Shown here in pieces: positions 46,292 through 57,610 of a stretch of DNA of 64,000 nt. Position numbers and translations under genes: made by a program. The stretch comes from Methyloversatilis universalis (GTDB lineage Bacteria; Pseudomonadota; Gammaproteobacteria; Methylococcales; Methylococcaceae). The stretch's first letter is position 1. The number at the start of each line of letters is the position of its first letter. The notes beneath the pieces were generated by a model. The model saw only the letters and a program-made list of their open reading frames with translations, did no database searches and was not told the origin of the DNA. The stretch covers positions 86,954 through 150,953 of the forward strand of contig DYIL01000003.1 in assembly GCA_020723665.1 (NCBI GenBank). Reading direction: 5' to 3'.

Positions 46292-46947
46292 CAGGCAGTC
46301 AGAGGCTCGGCAAAACTGGTCCAATCCCGCTCTTGTTCACTTAAACTCGCTTGAAACGCATCCCGCTCAAACAAACGCCGCGCATAAGCAGTAATCGACC
46401 CCGCCTGTTTCGGCAGGTCTATACCCAAAGCGGGCAGACGCCAAAGCAACGGGGCCAGCGTACAGTCTACCAAAGAAAATTCGTCACTGAGAAAGTAGGG
46501 CCTAGATGCGAACGCCGGTGCTGCAGCGATGAGACTGTCCCGCAGCGTTTTCTTCGCTTTGAGATCCTTTTTATCCGACGAGTTTTCGATTTCGTCCAGA
46601 AGGCGATACCAATCCTCGTCGATACGATGAACCAGCATGCGCGCCCGCGCCCGCGATACCGGATCCATGGGGTGTAACGGCGGATGGGGGAAGCGTTCGT
46701 CCAAATATTCCATGATGATCCGAGACTCGTACAGCACCAGATCGCGATCAACCAGCGTCGGCGTGTTCCCGTAGGGATTCAGCGCAAGCAAGTCCTCCGG
46801 CGGTTGTCTGGCATCGACATATTCGATATCCGCCGCAATCCCTTTTTCGAACAAAACGATCCGTGTTCTGTGGCTATAGGCGCAGGTCGGGGAACAAAAA
46901 AGAGTCATTACCGATTTGCGACTGGCAGTGGTTGCCACGCTGAACAC
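46291..46947 (-). CDS. sspA: Stringent starvation protein A
   Basis: 218 residues, a glutathione-S-transferase-like fold. RKSVMTLFCSPTCAYSHRTR followed by IVLFEKG, and the PYGNTPTLVDRDL and YESRIIMEYLDERFPHPPL blocks, are SspA signatures. SspA binds RNA polymerase in stationary phase. It is coupled to sspB and follows the cytochrome bc1 genes, the usual order. A later in-frame Met at 46908 is a possible start. Confidence 0.94.
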   Translation of the reverse strand: MFSVATTASRKSVMTLFCSPTCAYSHRTRIVLFEKGIAADIEYVDARQPPEDLLALNPYGNTPTLVDRDLVLYESRIIMEYLDERFPHPPLHPMDPVSRARARMLVHRIDEDWYRLLDEIENSSDKKDLKAKKTLRDSLIAAAPAFASRPYFLSDEFSLVDCTLAPLLWRLPALGIDLPKQAGSITAYARRLFERDAFQASLSEQERDWTSFAEPLTA

Positions 46948-46997
46948 CTCGAGAAAGACAAAAAAGGTTCCGGTTGGAAAAAGTTAAGGAAACCATG

Positions 46998-47025
46998 AAA
47001 AACGCCCATTCTCCGGAAAAGGGCG
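46998..47025 (-). terminator. Rho-independent terminator after petC
   Basis: On the minus strand GCGCCC-TTTTCCGGAGAAT-GGGCG is followed by TTTTT. It lies between petC and sspA, so sspA probably has its own promoter in the adjacent 50 bp. Confidence 0.5.
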
Positions 47026-47245
47026 CCCGGAAGCTGCCAAGACTTCCGGGCACAAGGATTCGGAGGATCGCGTAAGAACCTGTTATTTCAGACAGTTACC
47101 TTAAGCCATCTACTCCCCACGACGAGTCTCATCGGAGCCGTTTAACGGCTCGCGCATCGCCTACTTCCGGACAAGTCGTTTATCGCAGAGCGCCTATAGA
47201 CATATCGGCTTCCACCCGGCCGGCCGCTCATTTTACCATCAAACC

Positions 47246-47974
47246 TCAGTGAACATCCTTCCAATATTCCTTCTTCAACCGGTACATGATGATCGCCAGC
47301 ACCACCAGGAACAAGAGGACGTATTTGCCCAATGGAAGGCGCTGAAGCTTGGAAGGCTCAGCCACATAAGCGAGAAAGTTGACGATGTCCGTCACGGCTT
47401 GATCGAACTCCTTCGGCGACATCTCGCCTTTCTTGACCAGCCGAACATCGACGACCGTATCCGCCTCGCCGACCTTCTTTATCACGGGCTCCTGAACACC
47501 TTGCAGCGCCCAAAGAACATTGGGCATCGCGACATCGGGAGAAACTATGTTGTTCACCCCGAACGGCCGTTTGAGATCGACATAAAAGCCTTTGAGATAG
47601 CTATAAACCCAATCCGCACCCCTGGCCCTCACCACCAGAGAAAGGTCCGGCGGAGCCACACCGAAGGCGTTTTCCCCATCCGCCTTGCTCATCGAGGTCT
47701 CGAGATAGTCGTGAATCTTGACGTTGCCGAACATGAACTCGCGCCGCATGGCGTCTTCGTCCAGGTCCAGATCCTTGCCGATCCTGGAGTAGCGGATCAA
47801 TCTAGCGGAATGGCAACCCATGCAATAGTTACTGAAGAAGCCGGCTCCCCTCCGAACGGACTCGGTATCGAAAATATCCACGTCCGCGTTCTCCAGCGGT
47901 TTAACCGGTTCCGTCGCGGACGCGGCCAGAGAAAATAACAACAGTGCTATGCCGAATGCCGTTCTCATTCTCAT
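47246..47974 (-). CDS. petC: Cytochrome c1 of the bc1 complex
   Basis: 242 residues. A signal peptide (1-20), the haem c motif CMGCH at 51-55, PPDLSLVVRARG, and a C-terminal membrane anchor (GKYVLLFLVVLAIIMYRLKK). It passes electrons from the Rieske protein to soluble cytochrome c. ATG 47974 overlaps the petB stop (ATGA). Confidence 0.95.
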   Translation of the reverse strand: MRMRTAFGIALLLFSLAASATEPVKPLENADVDIFDTESVRRGAGFFSNYCMGCHSARLIRYSRIGKDLDLDEDAMRREFMFGNVKIHDYLETSMSKADGENAFGVAPPDLSLVVRARGADWVYSYLKGFYVDLKRPFGVNNIVSPDVAMPNVLWALQGVQEPVIKKVGEADTVVDVRLVKKGEMSPKEFDQAVTDIVNFLAYVAEPSKLQRLPLGKYVLLFLVVLAIIMYRLKKEYWKDVH

Positions 47975-49392
47975 TTGCTTCCGTAAGTTTTCAGCCGTTC
48001 GATAACGGTCGACAGCCGTTCTTTTACATTCTGACACTGCGGATGGGTTGCAATGGCCTCCAACCGCCTTTTCGCGCCTTGCCACGCCGGACTGGTCCGG
48101 ATGGCCTCCAAGCCGCGCTCGACCATCCGCCAATGCCTGCCCTCGCGCTTACGCAGCGGAATGACGGGTTCGGCCAACCGTTCGGGTATCGGTTTGGTTT
48201 GTTCGAATCTCGGATAAAACGGCATCAAAAGAAGGAAAGCGAAATAAATGAACGTGAACAGCCGCGCGAAAGCCGTCGAAGTGGGCGTCACGGGTTTCGT
48301 ACCAAGGATGCCGAGCCCGAAAAAACTCACCACGAACAAAGCCAATGCGACTTTGAAGATTGTGCCGCGGTAGCGGATCGACTTCACCGGCGAACGGTCC
48401 AACCACGGCAACAAGAACAAGAGAACGATCGATGCCCCCATCGCCATGACGCCGCCCAGCTTGTTCGGAATCGCGCGCAAAACCGAATAAAACGGCGTGA
48501 AATACCATACCGGCTGAATGTGCTCCGGCGTCGCCGCTGGGTTCGCCGGTTCGAAATTCGGATGCTCCAGGAAATATCCGCCGACTTCCGGCATGTAGAA
48601 AATGATGATCGAACAGACGATCAGGAAAATGACCGCCGCGTACAGATCCTTGACGGTGTAATAGGGATGGAACGGGATGCCGTCGATCGGAACGCCGTTT
48701 TCGGCCTTCTGTTTCTTGATCTCGATGCCGTCGGGATTGCTGGAACCCGTGGTGCGCAGGGCAACCAGGTGAAACACCACCAGGATCAGGATGGCCAGCG
48801 GAATTCCGACGACGTGGAGGGCGAAAAAGCGGTTCAGGGTGGCGTCGGCGACGACATAGTCGCCCCGCACCCAAGTCGCGAGACCTTCGCCGATGACCGG
48901 AATCGCACCGAACAGCGAGATGATGACCTGAGCTCCCCAATAAGACATCTGCCCCCAGGGCAACAGATAACCCATGAAGGCTTCCGCCATGAGGAGCAGG
49001 AAAAGCGTCATGCCGAACAGCCAGATCAACTCGCGCGGCTTTTTGAACGACCCGTAGAAGATCGCCCGGAACATGTGGACGTAGATGACGATGAAAAACA
49101 TCGACGCGCCGGTCGAGTGCATGTACCGAAGCAGCCAGCCGTAATCGACATCGCGCATGATGTATTCGACCGAATCGAACGCGAGATCGGCCGACGGTTT
49201 ATAGTGCATCGTCAGAAAAACCCCGGTCACGATCTGATTGACGAGCACGAGTATTGCCAAAGAGCCGAAAAAATACAGGAAATTGAAATTCTTCGGTACG
49301 TAGTACTTGGTGAGCTGGCTTTCCCAGAGTTTCGTTACGGGAAACCGTTCGTCCAGCCAGTTCAAAAGAGCCTTTGCCTTTTCCGAAGCCAT
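47971..49392 (-). CDS. petB: Cytochrome b of the bc1 complex with C-terminal extension
   Basis: 473 residues, versus about 400-430 for most proteobacterial cytochrome b. The eight-helix core is complete, with the haem-ligand His pairs (LRYMHSTGASMFFIVIYVHM and HVVGIPLAILILVVFHL), PEWY-type motif PVWYFTPFYSVLRAI, and quinol-site residues. The last 70 or so residues (RKREGRHWRMVERGLEAIRT and onward to LSTVIERLKTYG) form an extra basic helical tail. It lies 6 bp after petA. Confidence 0.95.
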   Translation of the reverse strand: MASEKAKALLNWLDERFPVTKLWESQLTKYYVPKNFNFLYFFGSLAILVLVNQIVTGVFLTMHYKPSADLAFDSVEYIMRDVDYGWLLRYMHSTGASMFFIVIYVHMFRAIFYGSFKKPRELIWLFGMTLFLLLMAEAFMGYLLPWGQMSYWGAQVIISLFGAIPVIGEGLATWVRGDYVVADATLNRFFALHVVGIPLAILILVVFHLVALRTTGSSNPDGIEIKKQKAENGVPIDGIPFHPYYTVKDLYAAVIFLIVCSIIIFYMPEVGGYFLEHPNFEPANPAATPEHIQPVWYFTPFYSVLRAIPNKLGGVMAMGASIVLLFLLPWLDRSPVKSIRYRGTIFKVALALFVVSFFGLGILGTKPVTPTSTAFARLFTFIYFAFLLLMPFYPRFEQTKPIPERLAEPVIPLRKREGRHWRMVERGLEAIRTSPAWQGAKRRLEAIATHPQCQNVKERLSTVIERLKTYGSK

Positions 49393-49397
49393 CGCGC

Positions 49398-49991
49398 CTA
49401 CTCCTCGCCACTAGTCAAGCCGATTACGATTCGCGTGTCGCTGGCGTAGTAATAGGGCGGAATGACCAGATTGGTCGGTGCCGGCACCGCCTTGTACACG
49501 CGTCCCGCCAAATCGAAGCGGGATCCGTGGCAGGGACAGAAAAATCCCCCCTTCCAGTCCGGCCCGAGGTCCGGAGGTGCAATTTCGGGACGGTAAACAG
49601 GGGAACATCCGAGGTGGGTGCAGATGCCGATAGCGACAAAGATCTCGGGCTTGATGGATCGAAACTCGTTCGTCATCGCTTTCGGCTGTTCCGATTGCTT
49701 CGACTTAGGATCACGCAACTGATCCTCGAGCGTCGGCAGGATCGCCAGACTGTTGGGCGTCCGGTGCAATATCCAAACCGGCTTGCCCCTCCACAGGACG
49801 CGAATCAATTGTCCGGGTTCGATCTTGCTGATGTCGACTTCCACCGGAGCTCCCAGGGCTTCGGCTTTGGCGCTGGGCTTCATTGACGAGATGAACGGCA
49901 CCGTCACGGCGCCTGTGCCGAGGGCGCCGATAACCACCGCCGCCTGGGTCAAAAAACGGCGCTTTTCGACATCCACGCCTTCAGTAGTCAT
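49398..49991 (-). CDS. petA: Rieske iron-sulfur subunit of the bc1 complex
   Basis: 197 residues. A Tat-like N-terminus with RRFLTQAAVV as membrane anchor, and the 2Fe-2S ligands CTHLGC (124-129) and CPCHGS (152-157). It oxidises ubiquinol at the Qo site and passes electrons to cytochrome c1. First gene of petABC. Confidence 0.96.
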   Translation of the reverse strand: MTTEGVDVEKRRFLTQAAVVIGALGTGAVTVPFISSMKPSAKAEALGAPVEVDISKIEPGQLIRVLWRGKPVWILHRTPNSLAILPTLEDQLRDPKSKQSEQPKAMTNEFRSIKPEIFVAIGICTHLGCSPVYRPEIAPPDLGPDWKGGFFCPCHGSRFDLAGRVYKAVPAPTNLVIPPYYYASDTRIVIGLTSGEE

Positions 49992-50172
49992 GTCAACATC
50001 TCCTGGGTACCCCTCTAAAGCTTAGGTCTTATCGTTTTCGATTGTGTCTGTTTTTAATTCCGGTACGCGCGCGTTCCGTATCGTTGAATCGTTACAGTTG
50101 ACAATGAGTTTCCCCAGGGGGGAGGATTTTGTTTGAGAAAGGCTCAGAAAGCAATAGCATCGGTTCTGTGGC

Positions 50173-51264
50173 CTATGACGCCAGAATCTCGGCGAGCGCC
50201 GTAAGAAACCTACGGTTTTCCTCCGGCATTCCGACGGTGACCCGCAAACAGCCCGCCAGTCGGCCACCAGACCAATTCAGATTCTTGATCAGAATGCCCG
50301 CCTCCTTGAGCTTCTGAAACACCTGATCGGCATCGTGCCGCAAAAGCCTGAACAAGATGAAATTGGCGTCGCTCCGATAGACATGGACTCCGGGAAGACG
50401 GGCAAGTTCTTCGTACACGTACTGCCGATCCCGCAGAATCGATTCGACCTGAGACTCCAATACCTTCCGCTTCTCCAGGGCGAATTCGGTGCTGATCTGG
50501 GTCAATGTGTTGATGTTGTAAGGCAGACGAATTTTGTCGAACTCGTCGATCCAAGCCTTGGCGCCGGCCACGAATCCCAATCGCAACCCCGCCAGACCCA
50601 GCTTGGACAGCGTACGCATGACGAGCAGATTGTCGAATTCCGCAAGGCGCGGCATGAAGCTCCGCCCGGCGTAGGCCGTGTACGCTTCGTCCAAGACCAC
50701 CAGACCGGGCGCTATTCGCAGGATTTCGATGATGTCTTCGGAATCGAACAGATTGCCGGTCGGGTTGTTGGGATAGGCCAGGAAGACCACGGCGGGACGA
50801 TACGTCTCGATCGCGGCGTGTATCGCGGGCATGTCCAGGGCGAAATCCGCTTCCCGCAAGGGTACGCCGACGAACTTGAGTCCCAAGCAAGAGGCGATCT
50901 GCCGATACATGACGAAGGTCGGCTCCGGCGCCAGAATCGTCGCGTCGCGCCCTTTGAGCGCCATGAGGATGATTTGAATGATTTCGTCCGAACCGTTCCC
51001 CATTAGGAGTCCGGCTTCCTCGGGTACGCCGTAGGCTTCGCGCAACCTCCCTTTGAGCCGGCCGCACGAGGAATCGGGATAGCGGTTCGGCTGAGCTTCG
51101 CGCAGCCTGGCCAGCCATTCGTCGACCATGTCATCCGGCCACGAATAAGGATTTTCCATGGCGTCCAACTTGACGTAACCTGACGAATCCGGAACGTGAT
51201 AGGCCGATAAAGCCAGTACTTCCGGTCTCAGCAAAGACCGGATCATGCCTTGGAGATCGGTCAT
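50173..51264 (-). CDS. hisC: Histidinol-phosphate aminotransferase
   Basis: 363 residues. The PLP-binding Lys lies in [13 protein letters not shown], with AYPNNPTGN and VLDEAYTAY nearby. It converts imidazole-acetol phosphate to histidinol phosphate. Its start overlaps the hisD stop by 4 bp. Confidence 0.95.
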   Translation of the reverse strand: MTDLQGMIRSLLRPEVLALSAYHVPDSSGYVKLDAMENPYSWPDDMVDEWLARLREAQPNRYPDSSCGRLKGRLREAYGVPEEAGLLMGNGSDEIIQIILMALKGRDATILAPEPTFVMYRQIASCLGLKFVGVPLREADFALDMPAIHAAIETYRPAVVFLAYPNNPTGNLFDSEDIIEILRIAPGLVVLDEAYTAYAGRSFMPRLAEFDNLLVMRTLSKLGLAGLRLGFVAGAKAWIDEFDKIRLPYNINTLTQISTEFALEKRKVLESQVESILRDRQYVYEELARLPGVHVYRSDANFILFRLLRHDADQVFQKLKEAGILIKNLNWSGGRLAGCLRVTVGMPEENRRFLTALAEILAS

Positions 51265-52574
51265 GGCGATCCTACGATACGGTACTCGGCGGAACGGGCG
51301 TGGGCGGTTAACCCTTCGCCCCGCGCCAGCACGGACGCGGTTCGCGCCAATTGATCGGCGCCTTGCCTCGAACAGAAGATCAAGCTCGACCGCTTCTGGA
51401 AATCGTACACGCCTAGGGGCGACGAGAATCTGGCCGTCCCCGAGGTGGGCAGCACATGATTCGGACCCGCACAGTAATCGCCCAGCGCTTCCGCCGTGTA
51501 GCGGCCCATGAAGATGGCGCCGGCGTTGCGGATTTTAGCGGCCAAGCTTTCCGGATCTTCCACGGAAAGCTCGAGGTGCTCGGGCGCGATGCGGTTCGCC
51601 ACAGCCGCCGCCTCATCCAGATCCCGGACTTCAATGAGAGCGCCGCGCCGCGACAGCGAAGACCGGATCACATCGGCCCGTTCCATGCCCGGCAGCAGGC
51701 GGCGAATGCTCGATTCGACCGCATCCAGGTGAGCGCGATCCGGACTGATGAGTATCGCCTGGGCGTCCTCGTCGTGCTCGGCCTGCGAAAAGAGGTCCAT
51801 CGCGATCCAGTCCGGATCGGTGCCGCCATCGCTGATGACGAGAATTTCCGACGGCCCCGCCACCATGTCGATGCCCACTTGGCCGAACACCAACTTTTTC
51901 GCGGTCGCCACGTAGATGTTTCCGGGGCCGACGATCTTGTCCACGCGAGGCACCGTAGCCGTGCCGTAAGCCAGAGCCGCCACCGCCTGGGCGCCGCCGA
52001 TCCGGAACACGCGGTCTATGCCGGCGAGATAAGCCGCCGCGAGAACCAGCGGATTCGTTTCGCCGCCGGGCGTCGGCACCACCATGACGATCTCGGGCAC
52101 GCCGGCCACTTTCGCCGGGATGGCGTTCATCAACACCGACGAAGGATAAGCCGCTTTTCCGCCGGGCACATAGACGCCCACTTTGTCCAAGGGCGTCACC
52201 TGCTGTCCCAATACCGTACCGTCGCTTTCCGAATAGCGCCAGGACTCCATTTTCTGGCGCTCGGCGTAGAGCCGGATGCGGTCTCCTGCTTTCATGAGCG
52301 CTTCGGCCGAGTCGCTCGGCAATCCTTCCCAGGCCTTCTTGAGCTCATCGGGTGAAAGTTCCAGGCCCGAGGCGTTCACCACGTCGAAACGATCGTAAAG
52401 ACGGGTAAGTTCGACTAAGGCGGCATCGCCATCCTTCCGGATGCGTTGAATGATCTCCATCACCCGCCCGTGAATCGCCGCGTCTTCGGCCTCGTTCCAG
52501 GCCAAGATCGCATCCAGGCTCTGCGCGAAATCCGCTGACCCCGTTTCGAGACGGGTAATCGAGATATCCGACAT
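51261..52574 (-). CDS. hisD: Histidinol dehydrogenase
   Basis: 437 residues. Zinc- and NAD-site blocks are present: [43 protein letters not shown] and [12 protein letters not shown], with [11 protein letters not shown] late. It performs the last two steps of histidine synthesis. It lies 5 bp after hisG. Confidence 0.96.
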   Translation of the reverse strand: MSDISITRLETGSADFAQSLDAILAWNEAEDAAIHGRVMEIIQRIRKDGDAALVELTRLYDRFDVVNASGLELSPDELKKAWEGLPSDSAEALMKAGDRIRLYAERQKMESWRYSESDGTVLGQQVTPLDKVGVYVPGGKAAYPSSVLMNAIPAKVAGVPEIVMVVPTPGGETNPLVLAAAYLAGIDRVFRIGGAQAVAALAYGTATVPRVDKIVGPGNIYVATAKKLVFGQVGIDMVAGPSEILVISDGGTDPDWIAMDLFSQAEHDEDAQAILISPDRAHLDAVESSIRRLLPGMERADVIRSSLSRRGALIEVRDLDEAAAVANRIAPEHLELSVEDPESLAAKIRNAGAIFMGRYTAEALGDYCAGPNHVLPTSGTARFSSPLGVYDFQKRSSLIFCSRQGADQLARTASVLARGEGLTAHARSAEYRIVGSP

Positions 52575-52579
52575 AGTGC

Positions 52580-53224
52580 TTACCCCGCTTGCTTGCTGCG
52601 TTCGCTGACGAGTTGCCTCAATTCTTCGACGAAGGACGTGACCTCGCGGTGCTTCATCTTCATCGCGGCCTTATTGACGATGAGCCGGCTGCTGACCTCC
52701 ATGATCAGATCGCGCGGCTCGAGTCCGTTGGCCCTGAGCGTGTTTCCCGTGTCGACCAGATCGACGATGCAATGGGCCAATCCCACCAGAGGCGCCAATT
52801 CCATGGAACCATAGAGTTTGATGATATCCGCTTGAATGCCGCGACCGGCGAAATAACGATGAGTCGTTTTCACATATTTGGTCGCCACCCGCAGCCGACC
52901 TCTCGGCACGGGCGCCGAATCCTTCATGGCCGCCGTCATCAAACGGCAGCGGGCGATACCCAGATCCAGCGGCTCGTATAGACCTTGGGCATCATACTCC
53001 ATCAGCACGTCCTTGCCGGCGATGCCGAGATCGGCGGCCCCGTATTCCACGTAGGTGGGCACGTCGGTCGCCCGGATGATCAGGAGCTGAACGTCCTCGC
53101 GATGGGTCGGCAGGATCAGCTTGCGGCTCTTGTCCGGATCGACGGTCGGCACTATACCGACCTGCGCCAGCAGGGGCAGCGCTTCCTCGTAAATTCGCCC
53201 TTTCGATATGGCTAAAGTGAGCAT
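52580..53224 (-). CDS. hisG: ATP phosphoribosyltransferase, short (HisGS) form
   Basis: 214 residues from ATG 53224; an upstream start at 53263 is less likely. [32 protein letters not shown] and [15 protein letters not shown] are the HisG core. The C-terminal ACT-like regulatory domain of the long form is missing, so it needs HisZ for activity; hisZ is not in the window. It catalyses the first step of histidine synthesis and lies 10 bp after murA. Confidence 0.95.
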   Translation of the reverse strand: MLTLAISKGRIYEEALPLLAQVGIVPTVDPDKSRKLILPTHREDVQLLIIRATDVPTYVEYGAADLGIAGKDVLMEYDAQGLYEPLDLGIARCRLMTAAMKDSAPVPRGRLRVATKYVKTTHRYFAGRGIQADIIKLYGSMELAPLVGLAHCIVDLVDTGNTLRANGLEPRDLIMEVSSRLIVNKAAMKMKHREVTSFVEELRQLVSERSKQAG

Positions 53225-53234
53225 GCGTGACGTT

Positions 53235-54536
<1,302 letters not shown>

Positions 54537-54539
54537 TCA

Positions 54540-54869
54540 TCAGTCGACAGCTTCAGGCCAGCCGGCCGAAATCAAATGCTCGATGCCGCTGACCCGGGCG
54601 ATTGCCCTGACATGCTGCGGAAGATGGACATAGCGCAGTTGTGTCCCGGCTTGCGCCGCCTGCCGCATCCACTCCAACAAAAGCGCGACGCCGGCGCTGT
54701 CAACCCGCGCGATTCCCGCCAGATCGAACGCAAGCCCGTGAGCATCCTTGAAGACGGCCAAGGTCTTCTTCAAGGCTTCCCCGGCCGTCGCGAAGGTCAG
54801 TTCGCCTTCGAGCCTGTAACGGCCCTGGCCTTCATCGATCAATTCGAACGGAACGGAAGATCCAGCCAT
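54540..54869 (-). CDS. mlaB: STAS-domain protein MlaB
   Basis: 109 residues from ATG 54869; an in-frame ATG at 54896 is an alternative that would overlap mlaD. RYRLEGELTFATAGEALKKT, DLAGIARVDSAGVALLLEWM is the STAS core. MlaB binds and regulates MlaF in the cytoplasm. It directly follows mlaD, leaving no room for mlaC. Confidence 0.85.
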   Translation of the reverse strand: MAGSSVPFELIDEGQGRYRLEGELTFATAGEALKKTLAVFKDAHGLAFDLAGIARVDSAGVALLLEWMRQAAQAGTQLRYVHLPQHVRAIARVSGIEHLISAGWPEAVD

Positions 54870-54892
54870 GATACGCGCTACCCGAGCAGACC

Positions 54893-55402
54893 TCATTCGG
54901 TGGGCGTCCCACCGTCATTCGATCCGCTCCCCTTGTCGCCACCTTCCGCCTTGTTGAACAGGAAACGGCTGATGACTTGTTCGAGTACGATCGCCGATTG
55001 AGTCAATTCGATTTCGTCGCCGTCGGTCAGGTGCTCTTCCGCGCCGCCGGGCGTCAGACCGATATATTGCTCGCCCAACAGTCCGGCGGTCAGTATGCTG
55101 GCGCTGGTGTCGATCGGAAGCGTGTCGTATTTCGGATCGATCCGCATCTCCACCACGGCCTCGTAGGTCTGATTGTCGAACGAAATGGCGCTGACCCGCC
55201 CCACCGTGACGCCAGCCACCGAGACCGGGGCACGAACCCTCAGGCTGCCGATGTTTTCGAAGCGCGCGACGATCCTGTAGCTGTCGCCGTTGCTTTTCAA
55301 CTCGGCCAGATTGCTCACTTGCATGGCCAAGAAGAACAAAGCGATCAAGCCGGCGGCAACGAACAAGCCGACCCAGATCTCGATTGCTTTCGATGACTGC
55401 AT
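54893..55402 (-). CDS. mlaD: MCE-domain phospholipid-binding protein MlaD
   Basis: 169 residues from ATG 55402, which overlaps the mlaE stop (TGATG). One N-terminal membrane helix (WVGLFVAAGLIALFFLAMQV), then the MCE domain (RAPVSVAGVTVGRVSAISFD; LLGEQYIGLTPG). It forms the periplasmic hexamer of the MlaFEDB lipid transporter. Confidence 0.93.
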   Translation of the reverse strand: MQSSKAIEIWVGLFVAAGLIALFFLAMQVSNLAELKSNGDSYRIVARFENIGSLRVRAPVSVAGVTVGRVSAISFDNQTYEAVVEMRIDPKYDTLPIDTSASILTAGLLGEQYIGLTPGGAEEHLTDGDEIELTQSAIVLEQVISRFLFNKAEGGDKGSGSNDGGTPTE

Positions 55403-56184
55403 CAATCCCCCCCGAACATTAAAGCCGTCAGCACGAAATCCCACCCCAGCACGGCGAAGGCCGAATAAACGACGGAGCGCGTGGTTGCCCGGCTGACCCC
55501 CTCGGACGTGGGCACGGCGTCATAACCCTCGAACACGGCAATCCAGGTGACGATGACCCCGAATACCGCGCTTTTGATAAGACCGTTGACGACATCGTCA
55601 TAAAAATCGATTCTGCTCTTCATCTGCGCCCAGAACGCGCCTTCGTCCACCCCGAGCAACCCGACGCCGACGAAATAGCCGCCCATGACACCGATCATGC
55701 TGAACAGCGAGGCCAGCAGAGGCATCGACAAACAGCCGGCGAAAAAACGCGGCGCGATGATGCGTTTCACCGGATCGACCGCCATCATTTCCATGCCGGA
55801 AAGCTGCTCGGTCGCCTTCATCAAGCCGATTTCCGCGGTCAAAGCGGAGCCCGCGCGTCCCGAAAACAGCAAGGCCGTGACCACCGGTCCCAACTCTCGG
55901 ACCAGGGAAGCCGCCACCATGACGCCCAAGGTTTGTTCCGCTCCGAAGTCGGACAGCACGTTGTAGCCCTGCAAGCCCAACACCATTCCGACGAACAAGC
56001 CGGAAATGCTCACCAACAGCACCGTGAGCACGCCCACCGAATAAACCTGCACGAGCAACAGGCGAACTCGCGTCAGAATCTCGGGCAGTCCGGTTACGAC
56101 GTGAAGGATGAACAAGTTGGCGCGACCGAGCTTTTGCAAGGTGCTCAGCGTCGTGTATCCAAGCTTTTGAAAAAGGGCTAACAT
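55402..56184 (-). CDS. mlaE: Lipid ABC transporter permease MlaE
   Basis: 260 residues, five to six membrane segments. AEIGLMKATEQLSGMEMMAV with DPVKRIIAPRF, and VFGVIVTWIAVFEGYDA, are MlaE signatures. Inner-membrane subunit of the phospholipid transporter that keeps outer-membrane asymmetry. Confidence 0.95.
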   Translation of the reverse strand: MLALFQKLGYTTLSTLQKLGRANLFILHVVTGLPEILTRVRLLLVQVYSVGVLTVLLVSISGLFVGMVLGLQGYNVLSDFGAEQTLGVMVAASLVRELGPVVTALLFSGRAGSALTAEIGLMKATEQLSGMEMMAVDPVKRIIAPRFFAGCLSMPLLASLFSMIGVMGGYFVGVGLLGVDEGAFWAQMKSRIDFYDDVVNGLIKSAVFGVIVTWIAVFEGYDAVPTSEGVSRATTRSVVYSAFAVLGWDFVLTALMFGGD

Positions 56185-56211
56185 GGCTTTTTCCGGATAA
56201 ACGACGGTCCG

Positions 56212-57051
56212 CTAGGCCGGCGGGTTGAGCAGATCGGCCGCGTAATCGGGCGCCGGATAATGAAACGGCACCGGACCGTCCGCCAAACCTTCCATGAACT
56301 GGAGGACCCAGGGCGACTCCGAATGGCGGATCGCGTCGGGCGTCCCCTGGCCGACCACCTTGCCCTCGGAAATCAGATAGATGTAATCGGCGATGGATGC
56401 CGTTTCCTCGACGTCGTGGGATACGACGATACTGGTCAGCCCCAACTCCCGGTTCAGATCGCGTATCAGTTTCACCAGCACGCCCATCGAGATCGGGTCC
56501 TGTCCGGTAAACGGCTCGTCGTACAGGATCATCATCGGATCGAGCGTTATGGCCCGCGCCAAGGCCACCCGCCGGGCCATGCCGCCCGAGAGCTGGGCCG
56601 GCATCAGGTCGCGAGCGCCCCGGAGCCCCACGGCCTGCAGCTTCATCAAGACCAGGGTTCGGATCATGGACTCGGGCAGCTTGGTATGCTCCCGGAGCGG
56701 AAAAGCGACGTTTTCGAATACGTTGAGATCGGTGAGGAGAGCGCCGGTCTGAAAGAGCATCCCGATCTTTTTGCGAAGCTCGTACAAACGACCGAGCGAC
56801 AACTCGTGCACTATGCGCCCGTCGACGGTGATCGTGCCACTGTCCGGCCGCAACTGGCCGCCGATCAGTTTTAAAAGAGTGGTCTTGCCAGTGCCGCTGG
56901 GCCCCATGATGGCGGTAATCTTGCCTCTGGGGATGTCCAGATCGACGCCATCGAAAATCTTGCGGCTGCCGCGGCTGAACACGAGGTTTCTGATAGAAAC
57001 CAGAACTTCGTCATCCGCATTCCCGCCAGTCATGTTTTGATGAAGCGTCAC
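56212..57051 (-). CDS. mlaF: Lipid ABC transporter ATPase MlaF
   Basis: 279 residues. Walker A GPSGTGKTT (50-58), signature LSGGMARRVALARA, Walker B ILYDEPFTGQDP. The Gly-Gly-Met signature and YDEPF are typical for MlaF/Ttg2A. First gene of mlaFEDB-murA-hisGDC. A Met at residue 7 is an alternative start. Confidence 0.94.
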   Translation of the reverse strand: MTLHQNMTGGNADDEVLVSIRNLVFSRGSRKIFDGVDLDIPRGKITAIMGPSGTGKTTLLKLIGGQLRPDSGTITVDGRIVHELSLGRLYELRKKIGMLFQTGALLTDLNVFENVAFPLREHTKLPESMIRTLVLMKLQAVGLRGARDLMPAQLSGGMARRVALARAITLDPMMILYDEPFTGQDPISMGVLVKLIRDLNRELGLTSIVVSHDVEETASIADYIYLISEGKVVGQGTPDAIRHSESPWVLQFMEGLADGPVPFHYPAPDYAADLLNPPA

Positions 57052-57168
57052 TTAAATCGGTCGGAAAAATGGCGTATTCTGGCCAGCTATGACGCGTGAG
57101 TCAACTTCAGTAGCGGCTGCAACGGATCTGACGACTCATTCGAGTCCCTGCCGAGCGGCGTAACCCTA

Positions 57169-57506
57169 GAAACGGCGGTTGGACGTGCTCGAGCGTGCGG
57201 CGGGCGGGGCGGCCGACAAGCCTGTCCTGAGCGGAGTCTAAGGAGCGCGACGAAGCCCGCGGGGTAGTCTCCCGCAAGAAGGCGCAACGCCGTCGGGCAC
57301 CTCGCCCGCCGTTAAATCGGGTAGGTAGCGTCTCCACCCGAAAGGTGAGTGAGATCAATGCAAGTCATTTCGTAGGGTGCGGTGAGGAACGAACCGCACC
57401 CCTTGTGTCCTCGAATGATGCGTGTCCTGAGCCTGGTCGAAGGACGGTTCGCTTCGCTCACCGCATTCTACTTTTCCGGTGCATCGAAGCAGTCAACTGC
57501 CGTTTC
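57169..57506. repeat. R2 MITE-like repeat, fullest copy (338 bp)
   Basis: Left end GAAACGGCGGTTGGACGTGC, right end GTCAACTGCCGTTTC. The interior carries CTGTCCTGAGC motifs, ggggtagtctcccgcaagaa and gtgcggtgaggaacgaaccg. It lies between mlaF and mtgA, which diverge, and has no coding capacity. Confidence 0.75.
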
Positions 57507-57610
57507 TTAAGGTCGACACACGGGCGATCGCCCAATCGAGCGCTAAGCGCCTTCTGGCCCGCCCAAAGCGCCGCATCAAAGGAATCTCAATAAAAAACCG
57601 CAAACGCGAA

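Noticed and set aside
47944..49449. 501-codon plus-strand open frame
   Set aside because: Antisense to petB; rich in His, Arg, Gln and Asp with no domain.
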